Virus record (IMG/VR): IMGVR_UViG_3300017818_000119
Coordinates: 1-22,972 of that record
DNA: 22,972 nt
Strand: one strand, 5' to 3'
From: a virus
The notes beneath the pieces are model-generated. The model saw only the letters and a list, made by a program, of their open reading frames with translations. It did not search any database and was not told the origin of the DNA. The stretch's first letter is position 1. Every line of letters begins with the position of its first letter. Made by a program: the position numbers and the translations under genes. Positions 1 through 5,835 of this stretch are shown piece by piece.

Positions 1-204
1 CGCTGAATAGCAGACCTGATAAGCTGTACGGAATTTGTGATAGGCTGTCAACCGTGCAGCATCTAGGTCAAAGCATTCCCAATCTCTGAGGTCAATACCA
101 CCGCCGTGATAAAAGTGCATTTCTATTGCTTCATTCAACATTATCAGCAATGCGTTTGCTTCGATGGGCGACAGGTCTAGGTCTAATGCGGTGTTTTTAA
201 CCAT
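1..204 (-). CDS. Hypothetical small protein, C-terminus beyond window
   Basis: Reading leftward from the ATG at 204 there is an open frame of 68 codons that runs off the window edge without a stop. It starts MVKNTALDLDLSPIEA and continues with a helical, acidic N-terminal third followed by a stretch containing MHFYHGGGIDLRDWE. The start shares its A with the stop of the upstream gene (TGATG), and a GGAG lies six to seven bases before it inside that gene, so the two are probably translationally coupled. I recognise no family. It belongs to a cluster of small leftward genes that usually encode early, host-directed proteins in podophages, but that role is inferred only from position. Confidence 0.7.
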   Translation of the reverse strand, partial: MVKNTALDLDLSPIEANALLIMLNEAIEMHFYHGGGIDLRDWECFDLDAARLTAYHKFRTAYQVCYSA

Positions 205-428
205 CAGGCATCTCCAATCAAGGCACTGCGTAATCTATAATAGGCATCATCCATCTTTACGATGTCATCAAAGACGGGATGGCACAACTCTCTGTAGTTA
301 CCTTGTAATTGTTCCCATGCAGTTTGCAAACTGAGCAGTGCTTCTCTTTGTTCAGGTGATAGTGCTTTCCATGTTTTTATTCTATTTTCGTTACGAATTT
401 CCCACTGGGTCTTCTGTTTCTTAGCCAT
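204..428 (-). CDS. Hypothetical 74-aa helical protein
   Basis: A small charged protein starting MAKKQKTQWEIRNENRIK. A longer in-frame start exists at 476, but the ATG at 428 is preferred because an AGGAG ribosome site sits seven bases upstream, and because 476 would fall inside the candidate promoter. The sequence looks all-helical, with a basic N-terminus and an acidic, Leu/Gln-rich middle (SPEQREALLSLQTAWEQL). There is no membrane segment or catalytic motif I can name. It is the first gene after the terminator and promoter pair at 461-526, and its stop overlaps the next start by one base. Function unknown; an early host-interaction role is inferred only from position. Confidence 0.7.
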   Translation of the reverse strand: MAKKQKTQWEIRNENRIKTWKALSPEQREALLSLQTAWEQLQGNYRELCHPVFDDIVKMDDAYYRLRSALIGDA

Positions 429-460
429 TTTGCTTCTCCTCTCTGGCTGTTGATATGTAA

Positions 461-489
461 TCCATACGGGAAACAAAACACCCTGTCAA
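461..489 (-). promoter_or_regulatory. Candidate sigma70-like promoter
   Basis: On the minus strand a perfect TTGACA (489-484) is followed after 17 bases by TATGGA (466-461), which matches only the first three positions of the -10 consensus. It lies directly downstream of the terminator T-run and 32 bases before the start at 428, so it could restart transcription for the two leftmost genes. The -35 and the spacing are good; the -10 is weak. Confidence 0.4.
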
Positions 490-490
490 C

Positions 491-526
491 AAAAAAAGAA
501 CGGGGCTGCAATTTCTCACAGCCCCG
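491..526 (-). terminator. Rho-independent terminator, leftward
   Basis: The minus strand reads an 8-bp GC-rich stem, CGGGGCTG paired with CAGCCCCG (526-519 with 508-501), around a 10-base loop. It is followed by TTCTTTTTTT at 500-491. This is a textbook intrinsic terminator just after the leftward gene ending at 550. It separates that three-gene unit from the next leftward unit. Confidence 0.9.
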
Positions 527-549
527 CTCCCCCAACCAACGAAAGAACC

Positions 550-801
550 TTACGCAACCTCGTAAGGTGTCCCTAGTCTTACTACAGCCTGACGGTTACT
601 GTCAAGCCACTTTTTGCATTCCCAACGACTTTTTCCGATAAAAATGCAAACATGGCGCAGATAGTCTACACAATCTTTTTCCCTAACCTGTTCGCGGCTG
701 GTTTCTCCAATGCGAACCGATGATGCGGGAACACATAGCATCCAGCGATTGTCGCTGCGTTCCAAGATTTCAATCTCAAGTTTTTCAGTCTTCAGAGACA
801 T
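550..801 (-). CDS. Hypothetical 83-aa protein
   Basis: Starts MSLKTEKLEIEILERSD. I chose the ATG at 801 because a GGAAG lies about eight bases upstream; a start at 819 would have no better ribosome site. It overlaps the end of the ribbon-helix-helix gene by 17 bases, so it is co-transcribed with it. The protein is mixed in character, with three cysteines (in WMLCVP, KDCVDY and WECKKW). It contains one GTTCG and one CGAAC, the word enriched elsewhere in the genome, so its DNA looks native. It is the last gene before the terminator at 491-526. No family recognised. Confidence 0.65.
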   Translation of the reverse strand: MSLKTEKLEIEILERSDNRWMLCVPASSVRIGETSREQVREKDCVDYLRHVCIFIGKSRWECKKWLDSNRQAVVRLGTPYEVA

Positions 802-994
802 TTGCGTCTTCTTCCTCATCTAATGCTTCAAGATAAATATCAATGGCATCCCGTATTAGGTCAGCCACGGCGACTTGTTCTAGGCTGCGTTTTTGCATAT
901 CATGTGCAATTTTAGATAGCCTAGCATACTGTTCTTCCTTCATCAACAGGTTGTATGTTTTAGTCGGTTCCAGTATCTTGTTTGGTCTTGGCAT
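785..994 (-). CDS. Ribbon-helix-helix (CopG/Arc-like) small DNA-binding protein
   Basis: A 69-aa protein starting MPRPNKILEP, with an AAGGA about nine bases before the ATG at 994. A short beta-strand-like segment (KTYNLLMKEEQYARL, about residues 13-27) is followed by two predicted helices (about 22-35 and 47-62), then an acidic tail. This is the size and pattern of a ribbon-helix-helix DNA-binding protein, which binds operators as a dimer through the strand. Members of this fold usually repress their own operon. It lies about 250 bases from the divergent control region at 1119-1245 and may act there. The fold call is pattern-based, and a non-repressor role remains possible. The gene has no GTTCG/CGAAC word. 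Confidence 0.6.
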   Translation of the reverse strand: MPRPNKILEPTKTYNLLMKEEQYARLSKIAHDMQKRSLEQVAVADLIRDAIDIYLEALDEEEDANVSED

Positions 995-1118
995 TTTGTA
1001 GTTCCTTCTTTCCAAGTTTATCTAGTTTAGATTTCTTCTTATTAGGAATAGTTTTATTTCTATACCTACTATCTCTTAGCAGTTTAGCTATTGGGTTTAT
1101 CTTTATAGTATTAGACAT
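960..1118 (-). CDS. Small basic phage protein (NPxAKxLR motif)
   Basis: A 52-aa, Lys-rich protein starting MSNTIKINPIAKLLRDSR. The ATG at 1118 is preferred to the one at 1169, because from 1118 the protein begins directly with a motif I recall from many short marine-phage proteins: NPxAKxLR, then R-rich and K-rich stretches, as in NKKKSKLDKLGKK. It overlaps the start of the ribbon-helix-helix gene by 35 bases. Arginines are mostly AGA or AGG and the DNA is AT-rich, unlike the replication genes. It is probably nucleic-acid binding given the charge, but no function is established. It is the first gene leftward from the divergent control region. Confidence 0.6.
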   Translation of the reverse strand: MSNTIKINPIAKLLRDSRYRNKTIPNKKKSKLDKLGKKELQNAKTKQDTGTD

Positions 1119-1127
1119 AATGGGTTT

Positions 1128-1137
1128 CCCTATAGGG
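1128..1137. promoter_or_regulatory. Palindrome CCCTATAGGG, possible operator or phage promoter core
   Basis: A 10-bp perfect inverted repeat just upstream of the leftward start at 1118. On the minus strand, CCTATAGGGA resembles the initiation end of a T7-class promoter (CTATAGGGA), but the upstream half does not match. No single-subunit RNA polymerase gene lies in this window. It could equally be the binding site of a dimeric regulator such as the ribbon-helix-helix protein nearby. Confidence 0.3.
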
Positions 1138-1234
1138 TGACTGTTCGTAATGGTTAGCAGGTTTGTCAATGGCGGTCAACAGGAAAAATGTGCTTGACAC
1201 GGATTTTGTTGTGAGCTACTTGTCATGGCAACAC

Positions 1235-1239
1235 GGGAG
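1235..1239 (+). promoter_or_regulatory. Ribosome binding site that fixes the primase start
   Basis: GGGAG lies six bases before the ATG at 1246. The in-frame ATGs at 1225 and 1240 have no comparable site; the 1240 codon is only one base beyond it. This favours 1246 as the initiation codon. Confidence 0.6.
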
Positions 1240-1245
1240 ATGCCC

Positions 1246-2040
1246 ATGACAGCTTGGTTAAAAGACTATGTTACGGATTTGTCGATTGCACCTGAAGGTC
1301 GTCTGCGGATGGATTGTCCAGCCTGCGGCAAAAAGAATACCTTTAGTGTTTCTGATACTGGCGGTGAACGCCTTTGGTTTTGCTTTCACGCTGACTGTGG
1401 TGTTCGCGGACGAACCGGTTTCCGAATCCGAACCGATACACCCTATCATCCCCTGTTACGGAAGACAATGCCTGTTCGCGAACCAATCTGCGAACCAGAG
1501 TTTCAACTTCCTGATACCGTTGTCCCTGTGTCTCGCAGCGAAGAAGCTGTGCGATACCTAAAGCGGGTTAACGCCTACGATGCGTACCTTGCAGGGCGTG
1601 TCGATATTCGTTATGACTTTCGCATGAATCGTGTTGTCTACCTAATCAAAGATGGTAGGCGAACCGTTGACGCTGCGGGTCGTAGTCTTGTTAATGCTAA
1701 ACCAAAATGGTGGAGATATGGAAAATCCGGCAATCCTTTCGTTTGCGGTGCCAGCCGCATCGGTGTTCTTCTGGAAGATTGTGCTAGTGCTTGCAGTGTA
1801 TCTGGTTTTCTTTCGGGGATAGCCCTCTTGGGAACGAACCTACAAGATAGCCACTTGCCTTTCTTAAAAAGATACGATAGATTACTTGTTGCCTTGGACA
1901 AGGATGCGACAAAGAAAGCGTTGCAACTTGTTCGGCAACTGCAAGGCCATCGGCCTACGAGCTTAGTTGTTTTGAACAAAGATGTGAAAGAAATGGAAGA
2001 AGATGAACGACACTCAACCTTCGCGAAATACCTCGATTGA
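1246..2040 (+). CDS. Zinc-ribbon TOPRIM DNA primase
   Basis: Makes the RNA primers for lagging-strand synthesis, acting with the helicase encoded next. From the start at 1246 the protein has 264 residues. An N-terminal zinc ribbon has C24 and C27 (CPAC) paired with C46 and C51 (CFHADC). A TOPRIM core follows, with the catalytic Glu in VLLEDC (E177) and the DxD metal site in ALDKD (D218, D220). KDVKE near the end resembles the KDxNE motif of T7 gp4 primase. The helicase domain that T7 fuses to its primase is a separate gene here, overlapping this one by 38 bases. The first 250 bases carry six GTTCG/CGAAC words, including a GTTCGCGAAC palindrome. Confidence 0.88.
   Translation: MTAWLKDYVTDLSIAPEGRLRMDCPACGKKNTFSVSDTGGERLWFCFHADCGVRGRTGFRIRTDTPYHPLLRKTMPVREPICEPEFQLPDTVVPVSRSEEAVRYLKRVNAYDAYLAGRVDIRYDFRMNRVVYLIKDGRRTVDAAGRSLVNAKPKWWRYGKSGNPFVCGASRIGVLLEDCASACSVSGFLSGIALLGTNLQDSHLPFLKRYDRLLVALDKDATKKALQLVRQLQGHRPTSLVVLNKDVKEMEEDERHSTFAKYLD
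1474..1483. repeat. GTTCGCGAAC palindrome, copy 1
   Basis: A perfect 10-bp inverted repeat inside the primase gene. Another CGAAC follows ten bases later and three related words lie within 80 bases upstream, making this the densest cluster in the window. Confidence 0.8.
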
Positions 2041-3241
2041 ACTACAGGTTCTGGGGTTCTTACTAAACAATGATTTCTACAACAGGGTAAAGAACATCGT
2101 CACTCGTGATATGTTCGAGGGGCGGTATGCTACCCTGTTTGATACGATTACCTACGCCCACAAGAACTATGCCACGAACCTGTCGCGTGAGCAGCTAGAC
2201 TCTTTGTTCATGGACAGGAACCCTGCTATGCCATCAAGTGCAAAGCAGGAAGTGTTTGATATTATTGCACAACTCAGTGAGCGGGTTAGTGATAGTGGTG
2301 ACCTAGAGTTAGATGTAACTAAGAATTTCTGGGTTCGTGACCGTGCGCGGCAGATTGGCGAGAAGGCTATTGCCATCTTCACTGGCGAATCCGAACACTT
2401 TGGCGAACTAAAGACCTTGATTGATATGGTCGAGGACGGGCGTATGTCCGACAAGACTACCTATAGTGAAATGGACAAGGGCTTTGTTCAGCTAATGGAA
2501 GAAGAGGTTGGCGAACCGGACTTCCCCTTCACTTGGGATTTGATGCGTGAGCATTTGTCAGGTATGGACAGGGGCAACCTTGGTATCATCTTTGCCCGTC
2601 CAGAGGTAGGCAAGACTACCTTCTGTGCCTTTGTTGCCGCAAGCTACATTAAGCAACAGCATAAGGTAGTTTACTGGGCGAACGAGGAACCGGCAGAAAA
2701 AATCAAGCTTAGGATTATTCAGAGCTTCTTCGGTTTGACACGGGATGAGATGAAGGCAGGAGCCGATGCTCTGTCCCATCGATACGCAACGGAAATCGAG
2801 CCTTACCTAACTGTGATGGATTCGGTAGGTACTTCGATGGAAGAGCTAAATGAGTATGCCCAGCTAAACGAACCAGATGTTATGTTCTGTGACCAGCTAG
2901 ATAAGTTTCGTGTTGCTGGTGAGTTTAACCGTGGGGATGAACGCCTAAAGGAAACCTATGTCGTTGCTCGTGAGATTGCCAAACGTAACAAGCTGCTTGT
3001 GTGGTCTGTTAGTCAGGCAAGCTTCGAGGCACATGACCGACAGTTCATCGACTACGCTATGCTAGACGGTTCGCGAACCGGTAAGGCAGGGGAAGCAGAT
3101 GTCATCATCGGGATTGGCAAGACGGGTACATCCGAAGAGGAGAACACGGTTCGCCACATCTGTATTTCTAAGAACAAACTAAACGGATGGCATGGTATGT
3201 TTACCAGCCACATTGATGTGCAGAGAGGGGTTTATTACTGA
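2003..3241 (+). CDS. DnaB-like replicative DNA helicase
   Basis: A hexameric motor that unwinds the duplex ahead of the polymerase. The protein has 412 residues. The N-terminal 110 residues are helical and resemble a DnaB N domain (LQVLGFLLNNDFYNRV). The RecA-like core has Walker A ARPEVGKT at 198-205, Walker B PDVMFCD ending at D297, a sensor-like stretch WSVSQAS near 334-340, and a C-terminal segment with ISKNKLNGW. The P-loop begins with Ala rather than Gly, as in other DnaB-type ARPxxGKT loops. The start lies inside the primase gene with GGAAGA just upstream. The stop TGA shares its A with the next ATG. Together with the separate primase it replaces the T7 gp4 fusion. Confidence 0.9.
   Translation: MNDTQPSRNTSIELQVLGFLLNNDFYNRVKNIVTRDMFEGRYATLFDTITYAHKNYATNLSREQLDSLFMDRNPAMPSSAKQEVFDIIAQLSERVSDSGDLELDVTKNFWVRDRARQIGEKAIAIFTGESEHFGELKTLIDMVEDGRMSDKTTYSEMDKGFVQLMEEEVGEPDFPFTWDLMREHLSGMDRGNLGIIFARPEVGKTTFCAFVAASYIKQQHKVVYWANEEPAEKIKLRIIQSFFGLTRDEMKAGADALSHRYATEIEPYLTVMDSVGTSMEELNEYAQLNEPDVMFCDQLDKFRVAGEFNRGDERLKETYVVAREIAKRNKLLVWSVSQASFEAHDRQFIDYAMLDGSRTGKAGEADVIIGIGKTGTSEEENTVRHICISKNKLNGWHGMFTSHIDVQRGVYY
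3067..3080. repeat. GTTCGCGAAC palindrome, copy 2, extended to 14 bp
   Basis: CGGTTCGCGAACCG is a perfect 14-bp palindrome in the helicase gene, the longest of the six copies. It overlies codons for a GSRTG peptide, so codon choice rather than protein sequence allows it. Confidence 0.8.
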
Positions 3242-3711
3242 TGATTGAAGTTATAGTTACAGATGATATGATATCTGCTGCAAAACAAAAAGCTTTAGAT
3301 ATGGGCAGATTAAATAACTCCATTCTATCTGGAACAGGTAACATGGCAGGTTTTGTAGGAGAGCAGATAGCATTATCTGTCTTAAAGGGTGAGTGGTCTA
3401 ATACATACGATTATGATATTCTGGTAGATGGATATAAGGTCGATGTTAAGACAAAGCAGACTACTGTAAAACCCAAACCATTCTATGAATGCAGTGTTGC
3501 AAACTATAACACTAGACAGTTGTGTGATGTGTACGCTTTTGTCAGAGTTTTAAAAGACCTGTCGAAAGGCTGGTATCTAGGCAGTATAAAAAAACAAGAT
3601 TACTTTTCTAAAGCAGTATACTTAAAGAAAGGCGACATAGACCCGTCTAATAACTTTACTGTTAGAGCCGACTGTTATAATCTTAGAATACAGGAGTTAG
3701 ATTTAAAATGA
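3241..3711 (+). CDS. PD-(D/E)XK nuclease-like protein, probable moron
   Basis: 156 residues. A predicted helix carries GFVGEQIALSVL with E41. It is followed by YDYDILVDG (D57, D59) and then VDVKTK (D68, K70), which is the E / D / DxK order of PD-(D/E)XK nucleases. The likely activity is Mg-dependent DNA cleavage; the target is unknown. It interrupts the helicase-exonuclease pair, sharing one base with the helicase stop and overlapping the exonuclease start. Its DNA differs sharply from its neighbours: it is AT-rich, all five arginines are AGA, and GTTCG/CGAAC is absent from 3154 to 3759. This suggests recent acquisition. It could be a homing-type or competitor-excluding enzyme, a host-DNA-degrading enzyme or a recombination nuclease. 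Confidence 0.65.
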   Translation: MIEVIVTDDMISAAKQKALDMGRLNNSILSGTGNMAGFVGEQIALSVLKGEWSNTYDYDILVDGYKVDVKTKQTTVKPKPFYECSVANYNTRQLCDVYAFVRVLKDLSKGWYLGSIKKQDYFSKAVYLKKGDIDPSNNFTVRADCYNLRIQELDLK

Positions 3712-4295
3712 ATATCCTAACCTTCGACGTGGAAACCACCCACAAACCCAAACCCAACGGTTCGACAACTGCTCTGCCGTACTTCGGAAACTCTTTAGTT
3801 TCAGTTGGTTACAAGTGGCTTGGCGAACCCGAAGTCTACTACCACTGCTTCTATCACAGTGTTTGCGAACCACAAGAGTTCGCTGCTGAAATATTCCAAG
3901 CACATCTTGACGAGGCCGATGTAGTTGTGGGACAAAACATAAAGTTTGACTTATCTTGGATACGGGAATGCGGATTTATATACGATGGTAAAATCTACGA
4001 TACGATGGTGGCGGAGTATATTCTTTCCCGTGCGAGGCGTTGGCCTCTTGGACTTGCTGCTCTTGCAGAGAAGTATAGTGATGTGCCAAAGGAGAAAGAC
4101 CTTATCGAACCGTATTTCAAGGAAGGTAAGACATTTTATGACATTCCTTGGGAAATAATTAGAACATATGGAAAGGCCGATGTTCTGGCAACAGAACAGG
4201 TCGCAGTAAAACAGCTTGAAGCTTTCGGAACTACCTTTGAGGAACTATTCAATGAACAACCAGACACTCTTGCCCACTTTGCGTCTGTCGCTTGA
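3708..4295 (+). CDS. DEDDy-type 3'-5' exonuclease (proofreading subunit)
   Basis: 195 residues with the three Exo motifs of DnaQ-like proofreading enzymes: FDVET (D7, E9), GQNIKFDL (D81) and YGKADV (Y154 and D158, the Y-x3-D pattern). It removes mismatched 3' ends and should act with the polymerase that follows, since the polymerase lacks its own exonuclease domain. The ATG overlaps the upstream stop, with AGGAG 11 bases before it at 3692-3696. The last 44 bases overlap the polymerase start, which should couple their synthesis. In T7 and E. coli both activities sit on one chain, so this is a split arrangement. Confidence 0.9.
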   Translation: MNILTFDVETTHKPKPNGSTTALPYFGNSLVSVGYKWLGEPEVYYHCFYHSVCEPQEFAAEIFQAHLDEADVVVGQNIKFDLSWIRECGFIYDGKIYDTMVAEYILSRARRWPLGLAALAEKYSDVPKEKDLIEPYFKEGKTFYDIPWEIIRTYGKADVLATEQVAVKQLEAFGTTFEELFNEQPDTLAHFASVA

Positions 4296-5799
4296 GATGA
4301 CGGACACTCTTGCCCGTATCGAACAGAACGGTATCAAGATTAACAAAGACACACTTGCCGACATCCGGCGCGAATACGAGGACGAACTGTTTACCCTCGA
4401 ACGCCGTCTCAACGAACTGGCAGCAGAAGCTATGGGTGATACCCCTATCAACCTAGACAGCCCTGATGACCGTTCCAAGCTGTTCTACTCTTGTAAGGTT
4501 TTGAACAAGAACAGATGGGCTGGTATTTTTAACCTTGGTCACGAGGTTCGCGGGGCGGGGCGTAAGCCTAAACGCCGTACACGGATGAGCCGTAATGACT
4601 TCCGCCGCAATGTTCTCAATGAGACAGAAGTGTTGTATAAGACTGTAGGCTCTCAATGTACCGATTGCGGGGGCGTAGGGCGGTATACAGCCCGTAGAAA
4701 GGATGGGACGCTAGGTAAGGCTGTCCGAATCTGTAAGCCCTGTGAGGGGACAGGTGTGCTCTACATACCCACGAACCAAGTTGCGGGGTTCAAGCTCGTT
4801 CCTCGTGACCCGTATGATGTGGCTGCTGCCGGTTTCAAAACTGACAAAGAAACCCTTGAAAGTATGTTCACATCCCTTCGTGGTGATGCTCGTGAGTTCG
4901 TGGAAGCTTACATCCGGTATAGTGCTGTTCGAACCTATCTGCGTTCTTTTGTCGAGGGTATGGAGAATAACATGGATGGGCAGGGATTCATTCACACAGA
5001 ATTTATGCAGTGTGTTACTGCAACGGGTCGTCTGTCTTCTCGCAACCCTAACTTCCAGAATATGCCACGTGGCTCTACCTTCATCATCCGTAAGGCTGTA
5101 GAGAGTCGGTTCGCGGGTGGGTCAATTCTAGAGGGCGACTATGCCCAGCTAGAGTTTCGTGTCGCTGGATTTCTTGCCAAGGACGAGGGCATCAGGGCTG
5201 ATGTGGAAGCAGGAACAGATGTGCATAGCTACACTGCCAGTATCATAGGATGTTCGCGGCAAGATGCTAAGGCTCACACCTTCAAACCTCTGTACGGTGG
5301 TGTATCGGGTACTGAAGACCAGAAACGCTATTACAGTGCATTCAAGGAAAAGTACAACGATGTAACTAAGTGGCATGAGTTCCTGCAAAAACACGCGGTT
5401 ACCAAAAAGTACATACAGCTTCCTTCAGGACGACAGTACGCTTTTCCACAAGCCAAGTGGACAGACTGGGGTACGGCAACTGACCGAACAGCTATCTGCA
5501 ACTATCCTGTGCAGGGGTTCGCAACTGCTGACCTACTGCCTATGTCACTGGTTTTGTTGGATAAAAGAATCCGCGAACAGGATTTGCGTTCGGTAATCTG
5601 CAACACTGTTCACGACTCTATCGTGATGGATGTATATCCGGGCGAAGAAAAAATTTGTATTGACACGATGGCTGAATGTATGTTAGCCATCCCATTGGAA
5701 TCAAAGAATAGGTACGGGATTGCCTATGACATGCCGGTTGGTATCGAACTAAAAATGGGAAAAAACTGGCTTGACTTGGAAGAGGTACTTACTGTATAA
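4252..5799 (+). CDS. Family A DNA polymerase with a DnaJ-type zinc-binding insert
   Basis: Replicative polymerase, 515 residues. The start at 4252 is chosen over 4216 because GAGGA lies eight bases before it. A DnaJ-like segment at about 136-168 has CTDCGGVG (C136, C139) and CKPCEGTG (C161, C164), which should bind zinc. The polymerase core follows: TGRLSS near 259, motif A EGDYAQLEF (D296), O-helix R336, K340, F344 and Y348, and motif C VHDSIV (H454, D455). F344 corresponds to Phe762 of E. coli Pol I. The residue after the motif C Asp is Ser, where Pol I and T7 have Glu. No exonuclease domain is fused. A DnaJ-bearing polymerase is, as I recall, a hallmark of the HMO-2011 phage group; the role of the zinc segment is unknown. 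Confidence 0.93.
   Translation: MNNQTLLPTLRLSLEMTDTLARIEQNGIKINKDTLADIRREYEDELFTLERRLNELAAEAMGDTPINLDSPDDRSKLFYSCKVLNKNRWAGIFNLGHEVRGAGRKPKRRTRMSRNDFRRNVLNETEVLYKTVGSQCTDCGGVGRYTARRKDGTLGKAVRICKPCEGTGVLYIPTNQVAGFKLVPRDPYDVAAAGFKTDKETLESMFTSLRGDAREFVEAYIRYSAVRTYLRSFVEGMENNMDGQGFIHTEFMQCVTATGRLSSRNPNFQNMPRGSTFIIRKAVESRFAGGSILEGDYAQLEFRVAGFLAKDEGIRADVEAGTDVHSYTASIIGCSRQDAKAHTFKPLYGGVSGTEDQKRYYSAFKEKYNDVTKWHEFLQKHAVTKKYIQLPSGRQYAFPQAKWTDWGTATDRTAICNYPVQGFATADLLPMSLVLLDKRIREQDLRSVICNTVHDSIVMDVYPGEEKICIDTMAECMLAIPLESKNRYGIAYDMPVGIELKMGKNWLDLEEVLTV
4927..4934. repeat. GTTCGAAC palindrome in the polymerase gene
   Basis: An 8-bp perfect palindrome formed by two overlapping copies of the enriched pentamer in opposite orientation. 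Confidence 0.7.
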
Positions 5800-5835
5800 T
5801 CCCTTTACGCTAAACGCTCATCTAAGGAGAACGCT

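Larger units (their letters stand above)
1119..1245. promoter_or_regulatory. Divergent control region between early leftward genes and the replication operon
   Basis: This is the only stretch from which transcription leaves in both directions. It contains -35-like boxes on both strands: TTGACA at 1194-1199 on plus, TTGACA at 1169-1164 and TTGACC at 1179-1174 on minus. None has a convincing -10 at the normal spacing. The perfect palindrome CCCTATAGGG (1128-1137) lies ten bases before the leftward start at 1118. These are likely promoter or operator elements, but I cannot assign exact start sites. Confidence 0.45.

Noticed and set aside
1194-1222. Complete sigma70 promoter for the replication operon
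   Set aside because: TTGACA is perfect, but the -10 position reads TACTTG, with only two matches; kept only as part of the control region.
1268-1561. 97-codon rightward frame inside the primase gene
   Set aside because: The primase zinc ribbon is in the other frame and is clearly conserved; this frame has no ribosome site.
4742-5101. 119-codon rightward frame inside the polymerase gene
   Set aside because: It overlaps the polymerase core in another frame, and its product has the random hydrophobic/Arg/Ser composition of a shadow frame.
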